Assembly: GCA_030005635.1 (NCBI GenBank)
Contig: JARUHP010000006.1
Location: 62,001-126,000 of the forward strand
Direction of reading: 5' to 3'
DNA length: 64,000 nucleotides
Origin: Deltaproteobacteria bacterium IMCC39146
GTDB taxonomy: Bacteria; Desulfobacterota; Desulfuromonadia; Desulfuromonadales; BM103
In this document: in pieces, positions 18,914 through 28,872 of the stretch
Position numbering within the stretch: the first letter of the stretch is position 1
Layout of the letters: each line of letters begins with the position of its first letter
Notes under the pieces: model-generated
The model's database searches: none
What the model was told of the DNA's origin: nothing
What the model saw: only the letters and a program-made list of their open reading frames with translations
Made by a program: the position numbers and the translations under genes

Positions 18914-21016
18914 ATGACTACTGCCACCCATGATAACCGTCTGCTCGATGCTGTGACCACAGATTTTGCCGTACTCCGTGGTCAGCCGCAACCCTATGGC
19001 GTCAGCAACCTGGCCGAAGGGGTTAATTTTGCGGTCTTCTCACGGCATGCAACCACTCTCAGTCTCGTCCTCTTCCAGCCCGGAGACCTCGATCCGTTTC
19101 TGGAGTTTCCCTTCGACCCCAAAATCAACCGCACCGGTGATGTCTGGCATCTCTGTCTGCGAGGCCTGATACCGGGTTTTGAATACGGTTACCGGGTCGC
19201 ACGTGACACGACAGAGGAATCGCCCATTCATCGGTTTGATGCTAACAAAGTTTTACTCGACCCATACGCACGGGCGATTTCTGGTCCCTCCCTCTGGCGG
19301 CAATCAACCCGGGCAGCGTCAAGGGCTGGCAACTGGCGCGGGTTGTTAGTGATCGATAAGTTTGACTGGGAGATGGATCAACCGCTCAATCGTCACCTGG
19401 CCGACTCGGTGATTTACGAAATGCATGTGCGCGGCTTCACCCGGCATGGTTCGGCCCGTGTCGCTCATCCGGGAACCTTTTTGGGCATCATTGACAAGAT
19501 CCCTTACCTGCAGGAACTTGGCATTACCGCAGTGGAACTCTTGCCGGTCGTCGAGTTTGACGAAGCCGACAACTACCGCAAAAACCCCTTAACGGGAGAG
19601 GCGTTGCACAACTTCTGGGGCTACCACCCACTAAGCTTCTTCGCCCCCAAAGCTGCCTACGCCGTCGACAAGAGGCCCGGCGCGCAAATTCTCGAGTTCA
19701 AGGCGATGGTCAAGGCGTTGCATAAAGCCGGTATTGAAGTGATCCTCGACGTGGTGTTCAACCACACCGGTGAGGGCAATGAACTGGGCCGAACCATCTC
19801 CATGCGTGGGCTCGACAACAGCGTCTATTACATCGTCGACCCGGAGACCGGTGAATACGCCAACTACTCGGGTTGCGGCAACACGGTCAACTGCAATCAT
19901 CCGGTGGTACGCGATCTGGTTATCGATGCCTTGTGCTACTGGGTCACCGAGATGCACGTTGACGGTTTCCGCTTTGATCTGGCCTCCATTCTAGGCCGAG
20001 GGCCCGATGGTGAGGTGTTAACCAACCCGCCGCTGCTGGAGCGCATTGCCGGTAACCCGGTACTGGCCAACACCAAGCTGATCGCGGAAGCCTGGGACGC
20101 TGCTGGACTTTACCAGGTCGGCACTTTTCCAAACTTCGGGCGCTGGGCCGAATGGAACGGTAAGTTCCGCGATGATCTGCGGCGTTTCATTCGTGGTGAT
20201 CTGGCCATGGTTCCGGTACTGGCGACCCGCCTGGCCGGCAGCTCCGACCTCTATCAGGATGATGGCCGGGCGCCCTACCACAGCATCAACTTTGTTACCA
20301 GCCACGATGGCTTCACCCTCGCCGACCTGGTCAGCTACTCGGAAAAACACAACGAAGCTAACGGCGAGTACGGCGCCGATGGCGATAACCATAACCTGAG
20401 TGCCAATCATGGCATCGAAGGGCCAAGTGAAGACCCGGCGATCTGCGCCCTGCGAAACAAGCAGGTGCGCAATTTTGCAAGCTTGCTGATCCTGGCTCAT
20501 GGTGTACCGATGCTGCTCGCCGGGGATGAGATGGGCCGCAGCCAGCAGGGCAACAACAACGCCTGGTGCCAGGATAACGCTCTCAGCTGGATCGATTGGG
20601 GCAACCTTGAGAACAACCGGGAGCTCTTTACCTTTTTTCAGCATCTGATCGCTTTCCGCCAACAACAGGCCTTGTTGCGTCCCCGACGTTTCGAGGGGGA
20701 AGAAAGTGGTGAACGTTACCTAACCTGGCATGGCTGCAGGTTACACGAGCCCGACTGGTCAAAGACATCCCAGTCTCTGGCCATGCACTTACAGGGAACA
20801 ACAGATGAAGCTGAAATCTACCTGATCGCCCATGCGTCGACAAAAACCACTGAATTCGCCCTGCCGAAGGCGGGCACCAACAAGCCCTGGCGGCGATTTA
20901 TTGATACGTCCCTGTCAGCGGAAGGTGCAAGTTGTTCCCCGGGAGAAGAGGTGAAACTACAGGCTCAGAAGGGTTATCGCGTTGCCAGCCAATCCGTGGT
21001 CGTACTGGTAAGATGA
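18914..21016 (+). CDS. glgX: glycogen debranching enzyme (isoamylase/GlgX type)
   Basis: A 700-residue GH13 enzyme that hydrolyses alpha-1,6 branches of glycogen or limit dextrins. An N-terminal CBM48 domain (PYGVSNLAEGVNFAVFSRHAT) precedes the barrel, whose conserved regions are DVVFNHTGEGNE, DGFRFDLAS (nucleophile Asp), AEAWDAAG (acid/base Glu) and TSHDGFTLADLV. Length fits GlgX. No other glycogen genes are adjacent. A rho-independent terminator follows at 21046. Confidence 0.95.
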   Translation: MTTATHDNRLLDAVTTDFAVLRGQPQPYGVSNLAEGVNFAVFSRHATTLSLVLFQPGDLDPFLEFPFDPKINRTGDVWHLCLRGLIPGFEYGYRVARDTTEESPIHRFDANKVLLDPYARAISGPSLWRQSTRAASRAGNWRGLLVIDKFDWEMDQPLNRHLADSVIYEMHVRGFTRHGSARVAHPGTFLGIIDKIPYLQELGITAVELLPVVEFDEADNYRKNPLTGEALHNFWGYHPLSFFAPKAAYAVDKRPGAQILEFKAMVKALHKAGIEVILDVVFNHTGEGNELGRTISMRGLDNSVYYIVDPETGEYANYSGCGNTVNCNHPVVRDLVIDALCYWVTEMHVDGFRFDLASILGRGPDGEVLTNPPLLERIAGNPVLANTKLIAEAWDAAGLYQVGTFPNFGRWAEWNGKFRDDLRRFIRGDLAMVPVLATRLAGSSDLYQDDGRAPYHSINFVTSHDGFTLADLVSYSEKHNEANGEYGADGDNHNLSANHGIEGPSEDPAICALRNKQVRNFASLLILAHGVPMLLAGDEMGRSQQGNNNAWCQDNALSWIDWGNLENNRELFTFFQHLIAFRQQQALLRPRRFEGEESGERYLTWHGCRLHEPDWSKTSQSLAMHLQGTTDEAEIYLIAHASTKTTEFALPKAGTNKPWRRFIDTSLSAEGASCSPGEEVKLQAQKGYRVASQSVVVLVR

Positions 21017-21045
21017 CTCTGCGTATGTTTTGCAGAAGGCTTGTG

Positions 21046-21068
21046 AACGCCTCAGCGTTTTTTTATTT
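21046..21068 (+). terminator. rho-independent terminator after glgX
   Basis: A short stem (AACGC-CTCA-GCGTT) followed by a long T-rich run, 30 bp after the glgX stop codon. Confidence 0.75.
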
Positions 21069-21219
21069 TTTCGCTTCGTCTATTTTATAAATACAGCGGA
21101 TGTGTCATAAACACCTTGCATCTAAATTTATGCTTCCGCCGACTTTGACCTCACACATCCTCCGAGTATACTTATCAACTGCTTCGACTCTGTTGGAAAA
21201 GAACAAATAGGAGCTTTCA

Positions 21220-22503
21220 TTGAAAAAAATCACCTTTTTGGCTGTACTTATCATCTGCGGACTGGTCGCCTTTTACCTTTATATCGACACAAACCCTCCG
21301 GTTGTCTCCTGGGGCGTCGCAGAGGATGACAGCATTAACCACGCCCTGAAAGTAAACATTGCTGACGATATTGGTCTGAAAAAGGTCTGCTACACTCTAA
21401 CCGGTGGCGCCTGCACGGGTGAGGAACGTTGTTCGGAAGAGCTGCAAACCCGATCGTTTGACCTGCCGATTGATCCCGATCAGTGTGTTGTCAACTCGGA
21501 GCCTCTGGAGGTGAAGATCACTGTCAAAGCGGTCGATTCATCTCTTATCGTCAACAAAACAGACGCTTCTATAACTCTAACCTACGATAATCAGGCTCCG
21601 AACCTGATGATCCTGCAGGGCTCTCTCTCCCTGAAACGTGGGGGGACAGGAGTTGTTCTTTACGAGGTGGGTGAAGTGCCAACTGAAACGGGTGTCCTGC
21701 TTGGTGATTTACACTTCAGGGCCTTCGAGTTTGAGCCGAACAAGTACCTGAGCTTTTATGCCCACCCTTATAATGTAAAAGCGGATGAGTTCAAGCCGAG
21801 GGTGTTTGCAGTTGACGCCGCGGGCAACTTTAGAAAAATCAGACCCGGTTCAAGAACCGCTTCACACACCTATCGCAAAGAGATGATTGAGCTGAACGAT
21901 GATTTTCTGGAAACCGTTAAAGATAAGATGATGGCGACCTCAACCCGGTCACCTCTGGAGGTTTTTGTCGAAATCAATAACAAGGTACGCCAGGAGAACT
22001 ATCAGAAGATTGCTCAAATCTGCCAGAACACGGAGCCGAACAAACTTTGGGAAGGAGCCTTCCTGCGGAACCAGGGCGCGACCAAGGCCGGCTTCGCGGA
22101 CAGTCGCACCTACAAATATGGCTCAGAGGTTGTCAGCCAGCAGGTGCATCTGGGTCTTGATATCGCAGGGATCAACAATACCCAGATCTTCGCAGCAAAC
22201 CATGGCAAGGTTCTCTTTGTTGGCGAGATCGGCATCTACGGTAACGTTGTCATTCTCGACCACGGCTACGGCCTGCACTCTCTTTACGGCCACCTCCACC
22301 AGACCAACGTTGAGGAAGGCGACATCGTGAGAAAGGGCGACATTATCGCGGTCTCTGGCGAAACGGGCCTGGTCTTTGGAGATCACCTGCACTACGAGAT
22401 GCGCATCGACGGTGTCGCCGTTAACCCGATTGAATGGTTTGATAAGGTTTGGGTCTTGAATAACATCGAGGCCTATCTGCCCAGTGTTGGGGAAGAGCAA
22501 TAA
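21220..22503 (+). CDS. M23 family metallopeptidase, membrane-anchored
   Basis: A 427-residue protein with an uncleaved-looking N-terminal hydrophobic helix (residues 4-22), a large beta-rich extracytoplasmic region with a Cys-containing loop near residues 55-95, and a C-terminal LytM/M23 domain. The zinc ligands are visible in VHLGLDIAG and HLHYE, and GHLH lies between them. M23 enzymes cut peptidoglycan cross-bridges or regulate amidases; with all ligands present this one may be active. The start is TTG at 21220, with TAGGAG just upstream. Confidence 0.88.
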   Translation: MKKITFLAVLIICGLVAFYLYIDTNPPVVSWGVAEDDSINHALKVNIADDIGLKKVCYTLTGGACTGEERCSEELQTRSFDLPIDPDQCVVNSEPLEVKITVKAVDSSLIVNKTDASITLTYDNQAPNLMILQGSLSLKRGGTGVVLYEVGEVPTETGVLLGDLHFRAFEFEPNKYLSFYAHPYNVKADEFKPRVFAVDAAGNFRKIRPGSRTASHTYRKEMIELNDDFLETVKDKMMATSTRSPLEVFVEINNKVRQENYQKIAQICQNTEPNKLWEGAFLRNQGATKAGFADSRTYKYGSEVVSQQVHLGLDIAGINNTQIFAANHGKVLFVGEIGIYGNVVILDHGYGLHSLYGHLHQTNVEEGDIVRKGDIIAVSGETGLVFGDHLHYEMRIDGVAVNPIEWFDKVWVLNNIEAYLPSVGEEQ

Positions 22504-22856
22504 ATATAAATTTGCTCTTGCTCGCTATAGGTCAATAAAGCCCCCCGTTTTTGATAGAGAGCTTTTATGCCGCAAGGGTTATAGCGACCAATTGTATTAG
22601 CGAGATGTATAAATTCTTGGATTTACAACCCAAACAACGGTTGTAAGGATTTAATGCATCAAAAGTAGGCGCTTTAGGTGAAGGAGTAGAGAAAGTCCAC
22701 AAAGAAAAGCACTTCAAAGGCGAGAATAGTCACCCTTTGCTTCTTTCTTGGATTTTCTTTGCGTCTTTGCGTTGGTCTTTTGATTTCAGCTTTTACTGTT
22801 TTGGTGTAAAAACGTATTCACTTTTTTTGGGTTATAGGCCCGTAAATTTTGGAAAT
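22504..22856. other. gene-free stretch with one hairpin
   Basis: No convincing gene is seen in these 353 bp between the convergent M23 and DUF4019 genes. An inverted repeat (TTACAACC with GGTTGTAA) sits at 22623-22646. The sequence is AT-rich and includes homopolymer-rich tracts. Confidence 0.4.
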
Positions 22857-23294
22857 TTACTGGATAAAATAGCCAGCAACTTTCCAATGACCTTCATCCA
22901 GCATCACGGTAATGTACTCGGCCACGCTTTCGGCCTGTTGATACCTGGAATCGAAGATCAGGGAGATATACTCACCCTCCGGGCTATCTACAGCCGTTGT
23001 GGAATAACTCGAGTCCTTTTCCTTGCGCTCAAGCAAGGCCCCCGAAAGGGTTCGGGCCTTGGTCAACTTCTCCACCCAGTCCTTTTCAGTCACTCTTTCC
23101 TTCATCAAACCAGCTGACATCTGCCAGCTTTCCTCATACTTGCCTGCATCGACCAGCTGCAAAAACTCAATGGCCACAGCCGTTGCCTTTTCGGCCTTCA
23201 CCGTATCCGGTGTTTCATTGAGGATCGGGAAAACGATCATAAAGACGCAGGCAACGATGAGAACAATGTGAATCCGAAATTGCTTGGGGATCAA
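22857..23294 (-). CDS. DUF4019-like secreted or membrane-anchored protein
   Basis: A 145-residue protein with an N-terminal hydrophobic helix (residues 8-25) and one compact domain. The pattern AIEFLQLVDAGKYEESWQMSAGLMKERVTEKDWVEKL, then RKEKDSSYSTT, PEGEYISLIFDSRY and EGHWKVAGYFI fits DUF4019, an SnoaL/NTF2-like fold. No function is assigned to the family. It is probably exported and anchored. The gene stands alone. Confidence 0.75.
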   Translation of the reverse strand: MIPKQFRIHIVLIVACVFMIVFPILNETPDTVKAEKATAVAIEFLQLVDAGKYEESWQMSAGLMKERVTEKDWVEKLTKARTLSGALLERKEKDSSYSTTAVDSPEGEYISLIFDSRYQQAESVAEYITVMLDEGHWKVAGYFIQ

Positions 23295-23415
23295 AACAAA
23301 CCTCCGCAGGAGTAAATTCTGGAACCGATATCTACTATGAAAAAGGGGTCAGGTCTACATTTTTCACTTCAATCGAAGCCTCAATCCACAGAGGATTCAG
23401 GTTCATCCTTGAGCA

Positions 23416-25152
23416 TTAGGCATCCTGACCGAGACGCCGGAAAGCGGCAAGCACGTCATTCTGGTTGAGAATACCGACCAGCTTTTGCGAGTCTTCTGAG
23501 TCAACCACCGGAAAGTAGCTGATGTTGCGATGCTTTTGTAGAATCTTTAAGGCTTCACGCAGAGGTTGATCCGGAGTCAAGCAATAGTCTGCGGTAGCAG
23601 TCAAGTCTCCGGCGACCACCAAAGGCACCAACGCTGGCTCAAAGAGCAGATTCCGAATTTCCGTGTAATCGATCACACCGATAAAACGATCATGATCATC
23701 GACCACGGGAAAGCGGTCGTAGCGGCTGTGGGCAATATGTTTGAGCAATGCATAGTAAGGAGTGCTGTGCTGCACGGTTTCCACATTCTGCCGCATAATG
23801 TGCTTCACCAGGATATCGCCGGGATCTTCCAGTTTGTGACCGACCGGCACACCCAGAGAACTACGAAAATGATGCACGACATTATGCATCCCCTCCAAGG
23901 CGCTCACCGGCGCCCTCTTCTGCAAAAGAGCCAGGATCGGCACCTCGCCGGAGCGCACCAGGCCGTGCCGCACCGCAAGTGGCCCGATCAGTTCAAAGAC
24001 CACCACGGAACCAAGCACGATCGTCTCAAGGAGTTTGCCGCCAACCGGCCAATTCTGAGCCAGCTGACCGGCAAGGCCGATAGCGACGCCGGCCTGGGCC
24101 ATCAAGGTCAAGCCAACATAAGCTTTTTCGTTCGGACCAAAAGCGCCAAGGCGAGCACCTATAGCGGCTCCCAGCCACTTGCCAAGAGTACGGGCAATTA
24201 CATAAGCCACGCCGAGGAGACCGATATGAGTCAGAGTTTCGATATGCAGGTTCGCACCGGCCAAAACGAAGAAAGCCACATACAACAGGTAATCAACCTG
24301 GCGGATATCACTCTGTAACCTGTGCCATCGGGGGCAACTGTTAGCCAGAGTCATACCCAAAACCAGGCTCGCCAGCAAAGGGTCGACCTGAAAAGTACGG
24401 CAGATGGCAACGTTCACGGCAATGCCGCCGAGCATAAGAATCTTGTTCTCACTTGGCAGTTCCAGACGTTGCGCCCAGACCGACATGGCAAAGCCCATGA
24501 AAGCACCCACCAGAACAGGTCCCCCCATTCGCAGCATGAGAACCGACAGGCTTTCGCCCGGGAAGATCAGGAGATGAGCCAGCACGGCAAAGCCGAGCAC
24601 CGAAACCAGGTTGTTAAAACCGACCAGGGTCAAGACAATCGCCGTCACCGGACCGTCGGCCTCGTACTCACGAATAACCATCAAGGTCGCTGCGGGAGCC
24701 GTTGCGACAGCGATAATACCAAGGAAGAGCGCAAAGGTCAGAGAAGTCTGCCAGAGCGTCAGGCCCGGCACGACCTTCTGCAGAAAAGCCATATTGACCG
24801 TCAACACTGCGCCAACGACCAAAGAGAATGTCAGCAGAATTTCACTGCCCGAGAAGAGCAGGATGCGATGCCGCCAGCGCTCGAGATGACTGATCTCGAA
24901 AAGGCCGCCAATATGCATCAGGATCAGTGCCAGTGCCATTTCGGAGAGGGGCCGCAATTCCAGCAGGACTTCAGGAGGCAGCAATACCGGCAGATTGAGC
25001 AGATGAGCGAAGGATGGTCCAATCAGCAGACCGGTCATCAGGTAACCGGTTACTCGCGGAATATGACAAACCGATGCAAGACGGCCGCCCACCAGGGCAC
25101 CGAGGAAGATAAACGCAATTGCGATCAACAATGGCAGAAGAGATTCATCCAT
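23416..25152 (-). CDS. cation:proton antiporter (CPA2-type) with C-terminal CBS pair
   Basis: A 578-residue protein. Residues about 1-400 form the roughly 12-helix Na+/H+ exchanger domain, starting LIAIAFIFLGALVGGRLASVCHIPRVTGYLMTGLLIGP and including LGIIAVATAPAATLMVIREY. The tail holds two CBS motifs (VKHIMRQNVETVQHSTPYYALLKHIAHSRYDRFPVVDDHDRFIGVI and a second ending YFPVVDSEDSQKLVGILNQNDVL), which usually bind adenine nucleotides. It lies 68 bp after yifB on the same strand and was probably once co-transcribed with it. Confidence 0.9.
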   Translation of the reverse strand: MDESLLPLLIAIAFIFLGALVGGRLASVCHIPRVTGYLMTGLLIGPSFAHLLNLPVLLPPEVLLELRPLSEMALALILMHIGGLFEISHLERWRHRILLFSGSEILLTFSLVVGAVLTVNMAFLQKVVPGLTLWQTSLTFALFLGIIAVATAPAATLMVIREYEADGPVTAIVLTLVGFNNLVSVLGFAVLAHLLIFPGESLSVLMLRMGGPVLVGAFMGFAMSVWAQRLELPSENKILMLGGIAVNVAICRTFQVDPLLASLVLGMTLANSCPRWHRLQSDIRQVDYLLYVAFFVLAGANLHIETLTHIGLLGVAYVIARTLGKWLGAAIGARLGAFGPNEKAYVGLTLMAQAGVAIGLAGQLAQNWPVGGKLLETIVLGSVVVFELIGPLAVRHGLVRSGEVPILALLQKRAPVSALEGMHNVVHHFRSSLGVPVGHKLEDPGDILVKHIMRQNVETVQHSTPYYALLKHIAHSRYDRFPVVDDHDRFIGVIDYTEIRNLLFEPALVPLVVAGDLTATADYCLTPDQPLREALKILQKHRNISYFPVVDSEDSQKLVGILNQNDVLAAFRRLGQDA

Positions 25153-25220
25153 GCAGGCAAAATATCATAGATCAGACGACATAACCAAGTGTAACGGTAG
25201 ACAAGAACGCACAATGTTCA

Positions 25221-26658
25221 TTATCCCGCCGCAGTGCTTTGACGATCCAGAGAACGGTACTGGATCGCCTCAGCCAGATGATTGACGGCAATATCTTCTG
25301 AACCGGCAAGATCTGCAATCGTCCGTGCCACCTTGAGTAAACGGGTATAGGTTCGTGCCGACAAACCGAGCTTATCCGTCACCTGCTTGAGCAATTCCTG
25401 ACCGGCAGTGTCGGCACGGCAAAAAGCCTGTAATTGCTTGGGTCCCATGCGTGCGTTGCAATAAATCTGTAACCGGGAGAAACGCACCTGCTGAATCTCG
25501 CGTGCTTTCTCCACGCGTCCTCGAATTTCAACACTAGCTTCCGCCGGACGGGTATCGGAAAGGTCACTGTGCGGCACCCGCGGCACCTCGACCTGCAGAT
25601 CGATACGATCGAGCAAAGGACCGGAGAGTCGGGTCCGGTAGCGTTGGATCATTGCCGGAGTGCAGGTGCAGCTATGTTGGGAGTCACCCTGGTAACCACA
25701 GGGGCAAGGATTCATTGCGGCGACCAGCATAAACGAAGCCGGGTAAGTCAGGCTTTGCGCCGCACGGCTGATGCAGACCTGGCCGTCCTCAAGTGGCTGA
25801 CGCAGCATTTCAAGGATGTTTTTCTTAAACTCAGGCATTTCGTCAAGAAACAACACACCATTGTGCGCTAGAGAGACTTCACCCGGACGGGGATGAGAGC
25901 CGCCTCCGATCAGGCCGGCATCGGAAATCGTATGGTGAGGCGAGCGAAAGACACGCTTGGCCACCAGCGCCTGGCCCTCTGGTAAAAGCCCAAGAATCGA
26001 GTGGATTTTGGTAATCTCAAGCGCTTCTTCAAAAGTCTGCGCCGGCAGGATCGTGGAGATGCGCCGCGCCAACATGGTTTTACCGCTTCCCGGAGGTCCG
26101 GTCATCAAGATATTATGGCCGCCGGCCGCGGCAACTTCAAGGGCTCGCTTGACATGTCCCTGACCACGAACCTCGGCAAAATCGACATCGTCCTGCACCG
26201 CGTTGCCGATCATCGTAGCAATATCAACCTGACACGCCTCCAGCACCCGGTTGCTGGTGAGGAAATCAACAACTTCACCCAAGGTTTTTGCAGGGTAAAC
26301 CGGCAAGCCATCAACCAGCGCCCCCTCCTCAGCATTAGCGACCGGCAAGATTAAGCCATCAAGATCCCAACGTCGAGCGGCAGCGGCCACCGGCAGGACA
26401 CCACGTACAGGCTTGATGCTGCCGTCGAGAGAGAGCTCGCCCATAAACAGGAAGCGCCCGGCACGCTCGCTTGGCACCAACCCGGTGGCGGTGAGCAGCC
26501 CAACGGCCATTGGCAGATCAAACGCAGTGCCCTCTTTGCGAATGTCTGCGGGAGCAAGATTGATGGTAATGCGGCGAGTGGGAAATTCGTAACCGGAATT
26601 CTTGATGGCGGACTTGACGCGATCCTTGCTTTCCTTGACCGCGCCCTCGGGCAGGCCA
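25221..26658 (-). pseudogene. yifB: yifB/comM 3' part, separated from its start by an integrated element
   Basis: This holds residues equivalent to about 35-512 of a YifB/ComM AAA+ Mg-chelatase-like protein (a helicase promoting branch migration during transformation in other bacteria). It has the S5-like N-domain remainder ([20 protein letters not shown]), Walker A (GPPGSGKTM), LFLDEMPEF, the Cys cluster [16 protein letters not shown], and the C-terminal domain. The native first 34 codons ([20 protein letters not shown]...) lie 25.8 kb away at 52477-52581. A hybrid frame can start at a GTG at 26690 inside element DNA ([11 protein letters not shown]...), preceded by AGGA, so a truncated protein might still be made. 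Confidence 0.93.
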
Positions 26659-26680
26659 ACCGTAGCGATATTGTGTATAA
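26640..26680. mobile_element. left attachment junction (attL) in yifB
   Basis: The yifB coding sequence for GLPEG ends here. On the minus strand the junction reads ATCGCTACG-GT-TGGCC, whereas the right junction reads TTCGCCACA-GT-GTAAA. The shared dinucleotide GT (26659-26660 on this side) is the most likely crossover, as serine recombinases use a 2-nt core. Flanking similarity (TCGC-AC-GT) leaves a few bases of uncertainty. Confidence 0.8.
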
Positions 26681-26770
26681 AATAACCCACATAATTTTAT
26701 CCTACGAATCAAATTTTTAAGCATATCCGTACTAATCTCATAAAAAAATATATTCAAAGGAGATTTTACG

Positions 26771-28603
26771 TTGAAAGTTGATAACAACATCACCCCCTGC
26801 TGCTATTCGTATATCAGGTTCTCAACACCAGAGCAGAAAAAGGGTGACAGTCTTAGACGCCAACAAGAGGCATCCAAGGAATATGCCGAGAGTCGAGGGC
26901 TAATCCTCAATGATTCACTCAATCTTCAGGATGAGGGGGTTTCAGCATTTTCTGGTGACAATAAGACCAAGGGATCACTAGGTAGATTCCTTGAGTTAGT
27001 TCTCAAAGGAAAAATATCTAAAGGATCAATCCTAATAGTAGAGTCTCTTGATAGATTGAGTAGAGAAGCCGTTCTTGACGCATTGCAAACATTTTTGTCA
27101 ATTTTGAAAGAGGGGATCACAGTGGTGACCCTTATGGACAATAAAGAATATACAGAAAAAAAAATGGCTGATGGCATTCATGATCTGCTAATCAGCATCA
27201 CAATCATGGCCCGAGCCCACGAAGAAAGCCTCACCAAATCAAAGCGTTTAGGAGAAACCTGGCGCCAGAAAAGGGCAAAACTTAAAGACGTTAAGATGAC
27301 AAAGACATGTCCTGCTTGGCTTACATTGTCAGAAGATAGGAAAGCTTTTCACCCAATTGCTGGCAGACTTGAAATTATCGAAAGGATTTTTAATTTATCT
27401 GTTTCCGGCTATGGCGTAAATCTTATTGCTAAAAAGTTCAATGAGGAAGGTATCCCTGTTTGGGGAACCGGGAAGGGGTGGCACGCGAGCTACATCCAAA
27501 AAGTATTATATAACAGAGCAGTCATTGGTGAGTTTCAGCCGCATACGCGTAAGGACAGAGTCAGGGTTCCTACAGGGGAGCCAATCACAGATTATTTTCC
27601 CAGAATGATTGATGATGAATTGTTCTATCAGGTCCATACTCGTCTGAGTAATAACCCATCTACCGGAGGGAGAAGTGCTAAAATAGGGAATCTTTTTAGG
27701 CACTTGGCAATATGTGGTTACTGTGGTTCTCCGATGAATTATGTACATAAGGGCAATCAGCAAAGGATCGCAAAATACTTTGTATGTGATTCGGGTCGGC
27801 GCGGTAGAGGGTGTGATTACGTTTCAATTCGATACAACGAGGTAGAAAACGCCATTCTTACCTTTTGCAAGGAAATTGATTTTGATGCCATTTTCTCAGA
27901 TGAGGACGATCAAAATGACAATCAGGAAAAGACCCTTAAACGAACGATTGAATCTCGCGAAGCGATGTTGGCCCAAGCAGAAAACCGTCAAAATAATTTA
28001 TTAGACTCTCTATCTGATGAAAATAACAAAGAGCTTAGAAATGCTATTAAAAATAAAATCAAAGAGCCTTTGAACGATATTGAAATTTATAAAAAGGAAA
28101 TTTCTGAAAGCAGAAAGGATCTCTATGGCTTGGAGTACGAAAGAAAACAATTAAGAAGTAACATAAATAATATCAGTGACTTCTATAATAACAAATCACT
28201 TGAGAACATCGATAATCGAATAAAATTAAGAGCACACCTCCAGTCAATTCTGAAAAAAGTTGTTATTTATCCAGCAGGAGAAAGAGTCGATGAAGATATT
28301 TACCAGACACTCTTGAATGCGCAATTAGAAATTGCCAAAAAGAATGGAAATTCATCGCAAGCTGATGTCGAAAAAATAACAAATCATGTAAGGGAAACTC
28401 TTTTCCATGGTGTCAATGACCGCAGTCGAAGATGTATCAGGCTTGAACTAAAAAACGGGAAAATCATGGTTTTAAGGCCTAGCCTTGAGAAAACAAAAGA
28501 GTACATGTCTCATGTAGAAATAGATGGAGACTCTTTTTCCGTAACATTCCCAGGGGAAGATACCCCCCGAGAATTTGTGTATAACGCAGAGCTGATAGAT
28601 TGA
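26771..28603 (+). CDS. large serine recombinase (integrase of the element)
   Basis: A 610-residue serine integrase. The N-terminal resolvase catalytic domain starts YSYIRFSTPEQKKGDSLRRQQE (catalytic Ser in RFST), followed by VESLDRLSRE. Next come a recombinase domain (FNLSVSGYGVNLIAKKFNEEGIPVWGTGKGWHASYIQKVL), a zinc ribbon (CGYCGSPMNY with CDSGRRGRGC) and a long coiled coil (residues about 375-470). The TTG start at 26771 is preceded by AAGGAGA. Its position about 110 bp from the left junction is typical for the enzyme that integrated the element into yifB. No excision cofactor is recognised. Confidence 0.95.
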   Translation: MKVDNNITPCCYSYIRFSTPEQKKGDSLRRQQEASKEYAESRGLILNDSLNLQDEGVSAFSGDNKTKGSLGRFLELVLKGKISKGSILIVESLDRLSREAVLDALQTFLSILKEGITVVTLMDNKEYTEKKMADGIHDLLISITIMARAHEESLTKSKRLGETWRQKRAKLKDVKMTKTCPAWLTLSEDRKAFHPIAGRLEIIERIFNLSVSGYGVNLIAKKFNEEGIPVWGTGKGWHASYIQKVLYNRAVIGEFQPHTRKDRVRVPTGEPITDYFPRMIDDELFYQVHTRLSNNPSTGGRSAKIGNLFRHLAICGYCGSPMNYVHKGNQQRIAKYFVCDSGRRGRGCDYVSIRYNEVENAILTFCKEIDFDAIFSDEDDQNDNQEKTLKRTIESREAMLAQAENRQNNLLDSLSDENNKELRNAIKNKIKEPLNDIEIYKKEISESRKDLYGLEYERKQLRSNINNISDFYNNKSLENIDNRIKLRAHLQSILKKVVIYPAGERVDEDIYQTLLNAQLEIAKKNGNSSQADVEKITNHVRETLFHGVNDRSRRCIRLELKNGKIMVLRPSLEKTKEYMSHVEIDGDSFSVTFPGEDTPREFVYNAELID

Positions 28604-28872
28604 TTTGATTGCAGCCAATGGGGTTATCCAAATAGGATAATGTGTAGTAATCGGAACTTGATCTGACAGACAGTGCCTGATTTTGTTCCGCGTCCGCCGC
28701 ATACTAAATATCCCTAGGTAATGTAAGAAAGAGTTGCAGTAATACTTATAGGAAAGCCACTACCCTGAGAGCCAGGGAGGGGCTAATATTTACTGGAAAT
28801 CGTGACTTATGAGAAACCTTTACACAAAACGCCTCTGTAGCACCCACTCCGCTTCAGTGTATGGATGTGCAG

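Noticed and set aside
18815-18991. N-terminal extension of the DUF1653 gene
   Set aside because: The ribosome site and family start fit the ATG at 18814; the extension overlaps the start region of glgX.
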